DNA from: Nipponacmea schrenckii
Lineage: Eukaryota > Mollusca > Gastropoda > Lottiidae
DNA: 64,000 nt
Reading direction: 5' to 3'
NCBI GenBank assembly: GCA_030562195.1
Contig: CM060202.1
Coordinates: forward strand, 19,888,317 to 19,952,316
Shown here: positions 35,747-47,828 of the stretch, piece after piece
How the letters are laid out: every line of letters starts with the position of its first letter
How positions within the stretch are numbered: the stretch's first letter is position 1
The notes under the pieces: generated by a model
Told to the model about the DNA's origin: nothing
The model's database searches: none
The model's input: only the letters and a program-made list of their open reading frames with translations
Made by a program: the position numbers and the translations under genes

Positions 35747-36246
35747 NNNNNNNNNNNNNNNNNNNNNNNNNNNNNNNNNNNNNNNNNNNNNNNNNNNNNN
35801 NNNNNNNNNNNNNNNNNNNNNNNNNNNNNNNNNNNNNNNNNNNNNNNNNNNNNNNNNNNNNNNNNNNNNNNNNNNNNNNNNNNNNNNNNNNNNNNNNNNN
35901 NNNNNNNNNNNNNNNNNNNNNNNNNNNNNNNNNNNNNNNNNNNNNNNNNNNNNNNNNNNNNNNNNNNNNNNNNNNNNNNNNNNNNNNNNNNNNNNNNNNN
36001 NNNNNNNNNNNNNNNNNNNNNNNNNNNNNNNNNNNNNNNNNNNNNNNNNNNNNNNNNNNNNNNNNNNNNNNNNNNNNNNNNNNNNNNNNNNNNNNNNNNN
36101 NNNNNNNNNNNNNNNNNNNNNNNNNNNNNNNNNNNNNNNNNNNNNNNNNNNNNNNNNNNNNNNNNNNNNNNNNNNNNNNNNNNNNNNNNNNNNNNNNNNN
36201 NNNNNNNNNNNNNNNNNNNNNNNNNNNNNNNNNNNNNNNNNNNNNN
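35747..36246. other. Assembly gap, 500 N
   Basis: Exactly 500 N directly beside the pearl-like core array. Confidence 0.99.
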
Positions 36247-38098
36247 CAAAAATGAATGTTTAGAGTGTTCACAAGCCAAAAGTTGAAAGCGATTTTGAAA
36301 ACAGGCCCAATAACTGACACTAAATATTTTTTGATTTATCTGATTTTCAATAGGGTTTATCCTTGTGAGAAAACAAATACTAAAGCCAAGCTTCATCAAA
36401 ATCCATTCAAAATTGTTCTTTCTAGAGTGTTTACGAGTTAAATTGAACGCGTTTTCAAAAACAAGGGCAATAACTTGTACTAAATATTTTTCGATTTTCA
36501 ATAGAGTTCATCCTTGGGAGACAACAAATACTCCAGCCAAGTTACATCAAAATCCATTAAAAATTGTTCTTTCTAGAGTGTTTACAAGCTAAAATTGAAC
36601 GCGTTTTCAAGAACAAGGGCTATAACTGACACTAAATATATTTCTATTTATTTGATTTATAATAGGGTTCATCCTTGGGTAAAAAAAAATACTCAAGCCA
36701 AAGTTAATCAAAATCCATTAAGAATAGTTCTTTCTAGAGTGTTTACAAGCTAAAATTGAATGCGTTTTCAAGAACAAGGGCAGTAACTCATACTAAAAAA
36801 AATTTCGATTTCGCTTTTCAAAAGGGTTCATCCTTGAGTTACAACACACTCTCACACCAAGTTTCATCGAAATCCATCAAGAATTGTGCCATGTAGAGTG
36901 TTTACGAGACAAAAATGGAACAAGGGCAATAATTCATATTAGATATATTTTGATAATTTTAATTTTCAATTAGGCTCATCCCTTGCGATATCCAACAATT
37001 TTGTCAACATTGGTCATGAATTGTACCTTCTAGAGTGTTTATTAGCCAAAAAGTTAAACCCGTTTTCAAACACAAGGGCAATAACTGACACTAAATATAT
37101 TTCGATTTATTTGATTTTCAATAAGGTTCATCCTTGGGTAAAAACAAATACTCAAGCCAAGTTTTATCAAAATCCATTAAGAATTGTTCTTTCTAGAGTG
37201 CTTACAAGCTAAAATTGAACGCGTTTTCAAACACAAGGGCAATAACTGATACTAAATATTTTTCGATTTAACTGAATTTCAATAGGGTTCATCCTTAGGT
37301 GATTACAAATACTCATGCCAAGTTATGTCAAAATCGCTCAAGAATTGTGACTTGTAGAGTGTTTACAAGGCAAAAATCCAACACATTTTATAGAACAAAG
37401 GCAATAATTCCTATTAAATATATTTCGATATGTGCTATTTTCAAAAGGGTTCATTCTTGGGTGATATTAAACAATTTCAGCAAGTTTCGTCAAAATCGGT
37501 CAATAACTGTGCTTTGTAGAGTGTTTACAAGCTAAAAATTGAACGCGTTTTCAAAAACAAGGGCAATAACTGATATTAATTTTTTTTCGATTTGACTGGT
37601 TTTCAATAGGCTTCATCCTTGGGTGATAACAAATACTCAGGCCAAGTTTCATTAAAATCCATTAAAAATTGTTCTCTCAAGAATGTTTACAAGCTAAAAT
37701 TGAACGCGTTTTCAAGAACAAGGGCAATAACTCATACTAAATGTTTTTCGATTTCGCTGATTTTCGATAGGGTTTATCCTTGAGTTATAACATACTCTCA
37801 CACCAAGTTTCATCAAAATCGGTCAAGAATTGCACGTTGTAGAGTGTTTACGAGCCATTCTAGAACAAGGGCACGAACTCATACTAATTTTTTTCCGATT
37901 TCGCTGATTTTCAATAGGGTTCATCCTTGCGTGATCATAAACACTCATATTAAGTTTCATCTAAATCCGTCAAGAATTACACCGTGTAGAGTGTTTACGA
38001 GCAATTGTGGACGGACGGACGGACGGACGGACGGACGGACGGACGGACGGATGTGGGTGACGACAATATACGCCCCCCATTTCATGTGGGCGTATAAA
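36247..38098 (+). mobile_element. Large pearl-like element with about eleven core repeats
   Basis: Tandem core of about 160 bp. TAGAGTGTTTAC recurs near 36423, 36576, 36736, 36895, 37033, 37195, 37355, 37517, 37845 and 37988, with one diverged unit near 37680. Each unit also has CAAGGGCAATAACT, TAGGGTTCATCCTTGGG and a CAAGTTTCATCAAAATC variant. The array ends in an ACGG microsatellite (38008-38051) and the right end TGTGGGCGTATAAAA (38084-38098). The left end is hidden in the gap. It lies just downstream of the stop codon of E. Short frames in the core have no domain. Confidence 0.75.
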
Positions 38099-38212
38099 AA
38101 TGTTACACTGAAGATACTGCATCGCATGTAAAATCCATTGCTATTTCTTCATCTGCTTCTTAGTTTGAGTGCAGTCGGATTTCTGTAGAGTTGAAGACAA
38201 TTCTCGTACAAA

Positions 38213-38403
38213 TTAGTACAGTACATTTTGATTGAAAATGATGTGTTTAGATTTCAGCAATTGATGTGAAAGTTGAATACCTCTGTTGAGTTTTCCGTAC
38301 AAATAACCAGCAATAATTGAAATTACTATTCCATAAACGACCAAAATAGCCACAGAAATACCAAGAAATATAATTGGTGTATTGTTTTCATTGTATTTTG
38401 ATC
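38213..38403 (-). CDS. Copy E last exon: transmembrane helix and cytoplasmic tail
   Basis: Begins GSKYNENNTP. A helix IIFLGISVAILVVYGIVI continues through SIIAGYLYG, then the tail KLNRGIQLSHQLLKSKHII, ending NVLY and TAA. Positive residues follow the helix, as expected for a type I protein. The matching exon of F is cut short, and D has lost it. Confidence 0.8.
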
Positions 38404-41400
38404 CTAGATAAAGAGAACAAGTTTATCATGAGATGACCTCTGTATCTTGAATTATTATTCATGGAGGGTATACGTAAAGCCGAAATCACGACAACTCGTC
38501 TAAATGATATTTGTAACACTGGTTTGATATTCTTGATTTGTCCTGTCGCAATACTTGAATAGACATTATCCTTGAGATAAAATAACTCATTATTGAGTCA
38601 CTGCAGATTGGTATACTTTGTGTTCTACAAAGAAAAAACCCTGATGTATTGATGGAAGGTAATAATATATCGTTAAAGGGGCCCAGGCTTGAGTTTAGGG
38701 GTCGTTAACAATCTAGGCATATACATACCGTTTGACTGTGTATTTGACTCAATGGGTGGTCCTAAAGTATAACAGTTTAATATGATTTTATATTGCGTGT
38801 AAAATAGTTTTCTAGTCAGAGACTTGTTAGATATCTCAGTTTTGTATTTAAAAATCAGCAAGGACAACTGTCATAAAATATAAATTATAATTATAATTTA
38901 GAATTATTAAAGAAAAAAAAAGAATTAGGGCGTATTCATACCGTTTGACTGTAGTGTACTAGGTTTAAAAGATGTAGCTGAAATATAAAATATTAATATA
39001 TATATTCCATTGATTACTCTGAATAATAGAATAACGATTGAATCAAAGGAAAGATTTGTAATAGACACCAAATCCTTGAGTTAGAGAATAAAATGTAGGA
39101 GAATATAGAATATACTTACTTGTAGTAGATGTAACACTCTCCTCCACTGAAACAAACAATTTTGTAATTTATATCTTGTAATCGGATGAACCTGGATGTA
39201 GTTGAGACAGATTTAAAAATGCAACAAAGAGGAAAACGATGCCAATTTGAATATTGTGATGATAAAATAATTCCTAACATATTTTGTTTCTTATTGGTTT
39301 ATAGATAAGACAATTACATACCATTTGATAGTGTACTTGGTATATCTGACGAGGCTGAAATATAGACTAGTATATTATCTATGTTATTGTTGATATGGAC
39401 AACACTGATTCTGGTAGTAATACCAGTGCCGTAATAAAAAAAAATGGTTATTAACGTTTATGATAAATTCTGTTTATTGTATGGAAAATTCACTTTCTCG
39501 TTAGTTTTATACTTTTGTCTCATATATGGTGAACATTTTGTAGATCGATTCGTGTGAGCGAATATGGAAATAGAGAACTAAATTTGACATGAAGATATAC
39601 TTATAGATTAACAAGATACATTGAAACTAAATACTGAAGGAAACTGATACTATAGAGATAATTTTAATCCTATACAATAATTTACTACTATGACTTAATA
39701 TATAATTCCTTACGGTGTGGTTTCTTAATGTGAGAAATCAACTTGTCAGATTCAGTCTCCTATCTATGGCCGTGTAATTTACACAATACACCTTCTATTG
39801 TATCGCTCTACAGGATGAAAGAGATTAAGTTATATAAATATCTCCGTACCTTTATTGATAGTAAAGTTCTTTGAAAACTCTTCTCTATTATCTAATATAC
39901 ATCGAATCTGTAGTCCATCATCTTGTGCCTTCACTCTGTAGTTTAAAACTGTCTTTTGTCGATAAGAACAACTGCTTCCTGATGGTGGACTTACAGGATC
40001 AGTTACAATATCTGCTTCATCAGTGTATCTAAACCACTGGGTACTAGCAGGAAATCTACGAGTTTGCCATTGCCATGTCTTTGCAGGGTTTCCAACATTT
40101 CCATTACAAGTCATAGATATAGAATCATTTAGTCTATATTCAAGTCTTGAAGGAACAACATTCAAACCTAAATTACTGGGATTGTCTGAAAAGTATTCAA
40201 AAACAATTGAACAAAACAAGAATTTATAGTGTTGTGAAAATTTATATGGAACTGCGGCAGAATATTTTTCTTAGACATTAATTTGCTATTTGACCTCAAT
40301 ATTAATCAATCTACTTAATTCAATTTGCATATCAGAAAGAATATTTCATTTTACTATCTGGGCCTTTATTTTCGAAAACTTAAATAAAATAAATTTTAAG
40401 AAAAACGGTTATTTAATTGGATAATACAACTAAATTAAAAATTTATTTTCAGATGACTGGAACATTAAAATAATATTTGGTTAAGATTTCGATAATTAGG
40501 GCCCTCTTTTGTGTATTAGAAGCATAACAAAGTCAAATCTCTACCTTCTACTGTTACATTGGATCTGTTTTCTTTGTTTAAAGGACCAGCACTGTTTCCA
40601 CCAGTTACTTTACATATATACTCTCCTTTATCATTACAATTAGGATCCTGTATAACAATCTGTACAAAGGATGTTGGAGCAGCATTAACAGCTGTTAGAG
40701 AACCTGTTACTATATATTTAGGGTTTGTTAATCCGGGTCCTATTTCTGGTTGTTTTCCAACTTGAATAATTCCTAAATTCTGCTCAGTAGAAACACCTTC
40801 TGTCAGTCTAAGTATATCTAACCGATAAACAGAAGTAACACCTGAAGCAGTTGTTGGTTGACATCTTACAGTTAAAGTTGGTGCTCCAGCCTGGACATTG
40901 GTACTTGGTTTGATATCAAGCAGAGCTGATATTACAACTGAAATTGAGCCAGTTTCTAAATTGAACATTATTATCTATATTATGGACGGCAATCATAAAG
41001 CATGAGCTATAATCGTTTCATGGCTTTTACTTCTAATTCTAATAAGATTATAATATTTCTACTGTATATGTATATTGATATGTCTGTTGGGTTATTTATA
41101 TTGTACAATAGTCAAAAATATCAGCGTGTAAGCAAAGTATTAAAGTAATTTAGGGTATTTTAGGGAAATGGAGCCTGACTGAGTTTCATATCCAACATTT
41201 AAGTACTTAACGGACTAATGAAGACAAGCAATGTTATGCAGTGTACAATGGGAAATATTTGCCATATCAAAATTAGTAAGCTAAATTATCCGTTATTCCT
41301 TGTTTAACGCATTGAAAATAATTCCAATTACACAGCTATTTATTTCAAATCTCGACCCGAATTTTTACCATGTTTAACACTACAAAATATCCCTATAAAG

Positions 41401-41531
41401 AAGGGAGTGTACAGGTAACACCATATATAACTTTACCTTCTAACGAGGAACATGAATGAATATAATATATAACTATTAATCTTACCTGTAATCAGATTCA
41501 TCAAACAAAATACTGATAAATAAAACTTCAT
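38213..41531 (-). CDS. Ig-family copy E: complete two-Ig type I membrane receptor
   Basis: The only fully intact member. Exons (minus strand): 41486-41531 signal peptide MKFYLSVFCLMNLIT; 40545-40937 Ig1; 39850-40185 Ig2; stalk mini-exons 39322-39354, 39120-39146, 38942-38977 and 38729-38761; 38213-38403 transmembrane and tail. All are phase 1-1 with AG/GT, and the total is 364 aa. Ig1 (residues 16-146) has Cys41 and NDKGEYIC with Cys124 but no obvious core Trp. Ig2 (147-258) has Cys173, Trp184/186 and DGLQIRC with Cys242, plus an extra Cys219. Sequons lie at Asn142, 166 and 253. The stalk (259-301) is Ser/Thr-rich (SSDIPSTLSN, VEESVTSTT, TSFKPSTLQSN, PPIESNTQSN). The helix is about 312-337, then a 26-residue basic tail with no clear ITIM. 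Inference: cell-surface recognition or adhesion; ligand unknown. Confidence 0.8.
38673..38706. mobile_element. Relic end of TTAA MITE near a stalk exon of copy E
   Basis: TTAA followed by AGGGGCCCAGGCTTGAG, the same end as the MITE at 4176, breaking off after GGGTCG at a second TTAA. It is 23 nt beyond the donor of the 38729-38761 exon. Confidence 0.5.
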
Positions 41532-41584
41532 TTTGTATGATTTCGCTTCTTTACCTGAATTCTATTGACAAGTATTAGTTACAA

Positions 41585-41592
41585 TTTATATA
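41585..41592 (-). promoter_or_regulatory. TATA box of copy E
   Basis: TATATAAA, with its downstream edge 54 nt upstream of the A of the ATG. The flanking GGGGACCAA is identical in D, E and F. Confidence 0.6.
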
Positions 41593-42868
41593 TTGGTCCC
41601 CTAATCGATGGTTATTTGAAATTTGTAATATTTCGATATACTTCCTTCTTATCGTTACTATATATAAAACAGAGTATACATCTTAACTGAAGCGATTACA
41701 CAATGAGTCGTAATGCAAAAAGCAACAAATAGATATCTCGTGTTACAAGCAGTACATAGATTGTACACGTTAAAGGCTAATATTATGCATGTTATTTCTA
41801 ACGTAGAAATTCAATTTTAGAAAACCAAGTTGTGATGTTTCTTTAAATATCTTTTTATTTTCCAACGCTTTTCCCAAAATGTGTTAGTGACATTGAACTT
41901 CCATTTTGATTATGACCAGTGTAATGTCTTTATGTTATTTAAAATATACCTTACTCTAGGGATAACTCTTGCAGGTCGACTTTAGTTTTTAGCTTAGAAA
42001 AGGGCTATAGCTAGAGGCTTTCCATGGGCCAAAACCAATTATTACCCTTCTCGCTAGCGGCTCCAAATGGGTTAATCTGTAGTCAAAGCCAATTAGGGCT
42101 AGCTATGCACAGCCTAATCCAGTGTTGATAAAAGTTTTATGTGTGTCGGAGATGTCGGAGCACATCGGAGAAACAAAGACACCCGTTTACTTGTAGTCAA
42201 AGCCAACAAGATTTATGTATGATAAAATAGAGAGAAAAGAGAGTGTTAGGCTTATTTATTAATGAGTAGTAAAACTAAGTTTGTTTTTTTTTTTTTTTTT
42301 TTTTTCATTCTAGGTCAAAACAAATTCTCATAGACTTTCTTTGATATACGTCATCAGGCGGTGTCATGATTTCTCCGACACACTCTGACACACTCCGACA
42401 AGGCATTCGAGACTTGATATTCGCAATCCATTGATCATCCATTTTACGGGGCCTAAAACAAGTCAATGTAAATGTTGATCAGCTGATGGGGCCTGATTAC
42501 GTTGTGGGTTTATTTAGATATTACCATTAATAGTTGTCTTGTTATCAAATGCGTTCTTTAAAGGGAAACAGTTCGTAATCAAAGGTGGTTTCAACTTATT
42601 GTCAACCTCTAAAGGATTAATTTGAGATTACGAATGTAACATGGTGTAGGTTGAAAATTGTTTTTTGCTCAAACTTATGAACACTATATACCAAAATCTA
42701 GTCTTTTCACATATCTGAACATATATATATCCAGCCGTTAATTTTTGAAAGCCAAACATATTTTTAAAGGTTTCAATTAAACATATTGGGTCATTGGTGC
42801 CAAATATCGAAAACAGGTCAAACCATTAAATGGACAATAAGTAGTCTCCGATTTAATTAGTCCTTCTG
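41593..42868 (-). repeat. Upstream block of copy E
   Basis: Homologous to the D and F blocks: GTTACAAGCAGTACATAG near 41740, the GGTCGACTTTAG motif near 41970 (single here, repeated in D), a T-run near 42285 and TGATCAGCTGATGGGGCC near 42475. No gene. The third LINE begins at about 42869. Confidence 0.6.
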
Positions 42869-42875
42869 CCACACA

Positions 42876-43884
42876 CAATTCGGATTCCAGGCCAATAAGA
42901 GTACGGTTGATTGTATCTTCATATTACAAATGATAGTTAATAAATACTTATCAAGTGGTAAAAAGCTGTTTTGTGCTTTTGTGGATTACTCTAAAGCATT
43001 TGATAAAACTGACCGGAAGCTATTATTTTTCAAATTAGATCGACTTGGAATATCATCTAAGATGATTAATTGTATAAAATCAATGTATCATAATGTTAAC
43101 CTATGTATCAAATATGATAACCAATACTCTGATTATTTCCCTTCATATTTAGGGGTTAAACAGGGTGACAACCTGTCCCCACTATTATTTCTTTTGTTTT
43201 TAAATGATTTTGAGGATTCTATCAGCGTCGACGCTATAGATCCTGTAATTATTGGTGATTTGATTATTAGCTCACTTATGTATGCAGATGATACTACGCT
43301 CTTGGCTTGCTCTGAAGTAGGCCTGCAACATCTTCTTGACAAACTACATGCGTACTGTGAGACGTGGCATCTGGATGTTAATACAAAAAAGACAAAAATT
43401 CTTGTTTTCCAGAAAGGTAATCAAATCAAAAATAGTTACAACTTCAAGTCTTGTCAAAACCTTATTAGACACACTGGGCCTTGGCTATATCTGGGTGCAA
43501 CAGGATGATCGAGTTCCAGGCTCTGATATACTGAAACTGAGACTGAGGGATCAATATTTACAGGAATGGAATGATCAAAGATCACATTATAAAAAACTTT
43601 ACTATTATAACCTATTTACTAATGATAATTTATATAAATCTTATTTATCTGATGTATCAAGCCACAAACATTGTATTGTCCTTACGAAATTCCTCTGTTC
43701 GGCTCACAATCTGTTATCTGAAACTGGTAGATACGAAAACACTGCTCATAACTCAAGAATTTGCAAACTAAGTAATCTTAACCTATTCGAAGATGAACCC
43801 CACTTTCTTCTGTTCTGCCCTGCATATACCGATCTAAGAATAAATTATCTCCCTGCCTATTACTGTTACAATCCATCTGTATAA
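42876..43884 (+). pseudogene. Reverse transcriptase fragment of third LINE
   Basis: Opens with QFGFQANKSTVDCIFILQ, then motif A FVDYSKAFDKTDRKLLF, motif B GVKQGDNLSPLLFLLFLNDF, motif C LMYADDTTLLA with the catalytic Asp pair, and motif D WHLDVNTKKTKILVF. The frame ends at 43508. Another frame carries on with SDILKLRLRDQYLQEW and the C-terminal RICKLSNLNLFEDEPHFLL with CPAY. The N-terminal fingers and the endonuclease are missing. It is not functional. Confidence 0.8.
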
Positions 43885-44157
43885 AAATTTTACTAATGAT
43901 AATTTATATAAATCTTATTTATCTGATGTATCAAGCCACAAACATTGTATTGTCCTTACGAAATTCCGCTGTTCGGCTCACAATCTGTTATCTGAAACTG
44001 GTAGATACGAAAACACTGCTCATAACTCAAGAATTTGCAAACTAAGTAATCTTAACCAATTCGAAGATGAACCCCACTTTCTTCTGTTCTGCCCTGCATA
44101 TACCGATCTAAGAATAAATTATCTCCCTGCCTATTACTGTTACAATCCATCTGTATA
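43612..44157 (+). repeat. 273-bp in-frame tandem duplication inside the third LINE
   Basis: 43612-43884 and 43885-44157 are near-identical direct repeats with period 273 (91 codons). Only a few base differences were seen, for example CCTCTGTTCGG against CCGCTGTTCGG. It duplicates the region upstream of and including the C-terminal Cys/His segment. Confidence 0.85.
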
Positions 44158-44235
44158 TAAATTTATTAATATCATGTCCTCAGGTTCACCCAATGTTAAT
44201 AATTCTCTTGCACTTTTTTTTATATCATGCATTTA

Positions 44236-45000
44236 ATAAACGCAAAACATTGTTTGAGAAATAAACTCTGGTATATTTATTTTGTATATAGTTTTTGTGT
44301 ATAATGTATATATTTCTTTGAATTGTATAATATTGGCTTTAAGTTTAACTACTTTAAGCTTATTGTAAATGAAAATACATGCATTTCTTAATAAGAACAT
44401 TTTGCATGCTGCCACTTTAAATTAAAGTCTTCAGTTGTTTTGAACAATGTTTTACATTTTAATGTTTCGAGGTTGGACCGAAAAATTAAAGAGATACTAT
44501 AAAGAATTTGTGTGTCGGAAATACGCTTACCTCAAGAAAATTTCCCAGTGGTGTGCATTTGTCTGTGATAAAACACACACCTGATTCAGTTTTATGCATA
44601 ATTTTGTTGTACATTGTAACAATATTGCTATAATACTAATACAAGACTACAGTTAACAAGAAATAATAATAAATTGAAAATAGGGATTTAAATGTTGCGA
44701 TATTATGGGCGGCCGAATGATATGTAGCGATATGTCTAGTTTACTTGTACGTTGTACAGTAAGATCAAGAATGAAACCTGTGTGTGCATGTCTGTTTAAT
44801 AAACAATGATTTATACAAGTACGCATACAATTTGACAAGTTGACTTATATTCAGCTCTAGAGAATTGTGTTTAGCACAAGTAAAAAATGTTTTAGACTAT
44901 AATCGGACTCTGGAATTTTTGGACATTCGGCCGCCCATACACACCTCCCCAGAATGTGACAGAATAGTCTTTAAAGTGTAATCCAGTTTATATGTTTTCA
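44236..45000. other. No recognised feature
   Basis: AT-rich intergenic sequence. Two short minus-strand open frames (44233-44415, 44653-44838) have no domain and no paralogue in the duplicated blocks. Confidence 0.4.
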
Positions 45001-45004
45001 TTAT

Positions 45005-45310
45005 ATCGACCAGTGGTTGTCATGTTTCCCTTAGTTGCTCACAGTGGATTAAGAGATGTTCGGCGGTGCCAGCTTCACCAAAAGGACATAGCTTTAGTTT
45101 CGTACCTAACCCATCATTCTCAGACGGCCAACCGATCGACAGATCTGACTAGTAATTCTAGCGTTTAATCGGAGGTGGAATGAATCATGGCTGACTAGTT
45201 GACCATTCCTATCAAAAGTGTAGAATCTTTTCCAAATAACCAATCTAAATACCGAAGATTCGGCGCGAGAGTTATTGGATGGTACATATATGATAACCAG
45301 AAAATCTATT
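45005..45310 (-). pseudogene. LINE C-terminal remnant, second copy
   Basis: Duplicate of 35280-35640. The conserved part reads GEAGTAEHLLIHCEQLRET then a stop, with one Cys of the zinc pattern lost. Confidence 0.55.
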
Positions 45311-45597
45311 CGTTGTTATTCATAATCAGACGGCATCAAAACATCAATTATTGTTGAATGTACAAATATCTGCTAGTAAACCATCTGGACGTTTATATGA
45401 AGAGGCTCGTGGAACAAGAAATAAACAACTACGTAGTTTATAGTAAACTTAATCCTCTCTCTAACAATATTTTTGACGTGTTCAGTTCGTTTCAGTAAAC
45501 AAGATCATTAGAATCTTTTACATCGGAAATATTCTTATAGTAGTAAGCTCCCCTTGAGAGGAACATTAAAAACGTACTTACACACATTACAGCGCTA
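45311..45597. other. No recognised feature
   Basis: Short unique-looking stretch between the LINE remnant and the satellite-type element. Confidence 0.4.
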
Positions 45598-47826
45598 TTG
45601 CTTACAATTATGAACGTATTTCGAGAGCCTTAAAATATTATGTAGGCTAAATTTGTAATGACCTACATCTAGACAATATATTGAATATCATTTGACCTAG
45701 TTTTCAAACTCATAAAATAATTAGGTCACACCTTCCGTAACGGTTAAAAATGGCGAAAAATCGAAAATTATCAATTTTTTCTGTATTTAAGTACACTTAT
45801 CTCTATGAATTTTTTAAGTATGCCAAATTAAAAAATATCTACTCGTAGACAATATATTAAATATTATTTGACTTAATTTTCAAGGTCATAGTTTAAGTGG
45901 GTCACACCTTCCGTAGCCGTTAAAGTGACCTAATTTTGCAAAAATCGAAATTTTAATAATTCGAAAAAAAAGCCCAATTTTAAAATCGGCCTCCTAGAAA
46001 AGGTAGATAATGATCCAATGTATCTATGTGCTAAATTTAATCGAAATCGGTCTATCAATAGTGTCTGAATTTCGGCTTTAAGAATTGTAATGAAAATTCA
46101 AAATGGCGGCCGATATGGCAGCTTGACTAAATTATTTAGGTCAAATCGATTACTATTGGCAGGTTATTTATAAAACAGTTTTCACTTTTCATCTAGCTTT
46201 ATAGACCGGAAGTTACGTAATTACGTCATTTCAGGCTAAACCGGAAGTCGAAATTTTTTTTCAAACTTTTTCAAAAATCATAATCAGATCGCCTATCAAC
46301 TGGTAAAGTTTCAAACTTGTACCATTATATTTAACGAGAAATCACGGTCTGAAATTTTTGCCGATGACCCGTGAATATTGAATTGCAAATCGTGGTAAAA
46401 GATTTAACCGAATTGCATATAACCTATACTTGTTAGTTGACAAATACATTGAGGTTTTCAAATCTGAAAATCTGGTCGAAATCGAAATGAAAATAAACTT
46501 GTTAAAGCAAAAAACTTCAAGTTCTCACTTCCGGTCAGAGATAGAACTTCCGGTTTTGTTTTATTTGATAATAGAAATCACTTTATGATCAACTGTAGAT
46601 TTAGAATTTCTGTACCTTTTACCAGTTTGTCTGCACACTCATCCGGGAATTACAAAAAAAAAAATACTAGAACTGTGAACAGTACTGAGAGTGGCAAACA
46701 ACCCCTATGGGGCCACTTGATACAAGGTCACATGATATAGCCTTTTGAATTTTTTAACACTCAAAACAAACTTTTTAACAACCATTATAAGCATATGTAT
46801 GGACAGCTTAGGTCAAGTACATTATTTGACTTGAAAATTCTTAAGGTAATTGAAGGTCAAGGTCCCTTGATATAGCCTTTTGAATTTTTTTTAGTAACTA
46901 AAACGGGTACAAAAAAATTGTTGTCGACCATTATAGGCCTATGTGTTGATAGCAAAGGTCAAGAACATTCTACTTGTAAAAATACAGGGTTTTTGAAGGT
47001 CAAGGTCATTTGATATAATTGTTGTCGATCATAATAGGCATATGTGTGGATAGCTTAGGTCAAGAACATTCTACTTGAAAAAATTCAGGGTCATTGAAGG
47101 TCAAGGTCATTTGATTTGGCCTTTTGAATTTTCAAAAAAATTCAACCGGGCATTAAAAAAATTTAAATTTGAAAATCAAAATTCTGTTCCCAACAAGTTT
47201 TAGATAAAGTAACAGGGTTTCGAAAAACACCAAAATCGGACAAATCGGATAAAAATTAGCGGACTTATTAAAATTTTGCTGAATGTTACCGTTCTGTGAT
47301 GACACATAAAGTATCACTTCCGGTTGGATTTTTTGTTCTAAAAGGGTTCTTATTATGCCTGATAGTATATATGTTAAGCTTTTGTACTGATTTCTTACAT
47401 ACACCGGAAGCTGGGTGACCCAACGCGGTTCTAAAAAAAACGGAAGTTCTCACGCAAGAACCGGAAGTGGTAGAAATATTTTTATGATGGGGTTTTATTT
47501 CTATAGGCGACTTCTCTATATTCTGTAATTTTCAAAGCGATCGGATAATTAGCAACAAAGTTATGCAATTATGCATATTATTATTATGCAATTACTAACT
47601 ACTGATGCGTAAAATTTTATATATTCATTTTCTATTCCAGTACGTATCTTATCGTATTTTTCAAACCAAATTTCTATACCATTTTCGAGTTGGGCTATGA
47701 AGCTTCCCGAAAAAAAAAAAAAGTCTAATGAAAACAAAGAGTGGCAAATTTCTAATTTGCCACTCAAAAAAATAAAATAATCCGAACGATTACAATACGT
47801 TTTCGACCAAAGTCGAAATACGTAAT
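45598..47826 (-). mobile_element. Satellite-monomer-bearing element with short inverted ends
   Basis: 45598-46670 is one monomer of the 20-29 kb satellite in reverse orientation, with the same ETS, CRE-like, YY1-type and AGGTCA motifs. 46680-47150 holds three diverged tandem units with GAAGGTCAAGGTCATTTGAT and GATATAGCCTTTTGAATTTT. 47260-47480 has further CCGGAAGT motifs. The outer ends read ACGTATTTCGA (about 45610) and TCGAAATACGT (about 47814-47824), an inverted pair. The right edge falls inside the last exon of copy F. The same terminal sequence occurs once in the satellite, at 21160-21190. It looks like a non-autonomous transposon that also seeded the satellite. Confidence 0.6.
47739..47765. 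other. Perfect 12-bp hairpin
   Basis: GAGTGGCAAATT, loop TCT, AATTTGCCACTC. It lies near the end of the element above. GAGTGGCAAA also appears at 46690 next to the monomer. Confidence 0.75.
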
Positions 47827-47828
47827 TA

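Larger units (their letters stand above)
42869..44235 (+). mobile_element. Third non-LTR retrotransposon, truncated
   Basis: A plus-strand fragment beginning inside the RT and ending after the C-terminal region with FISCI and TAA (44233-44235). It lies in the upstream block of copy E. It contains an internal deletion near 43480-43510 and a 273-bp tandem duplication (43612-44157). No poly-A or clear target duplication was found. Confidence 0.7.
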
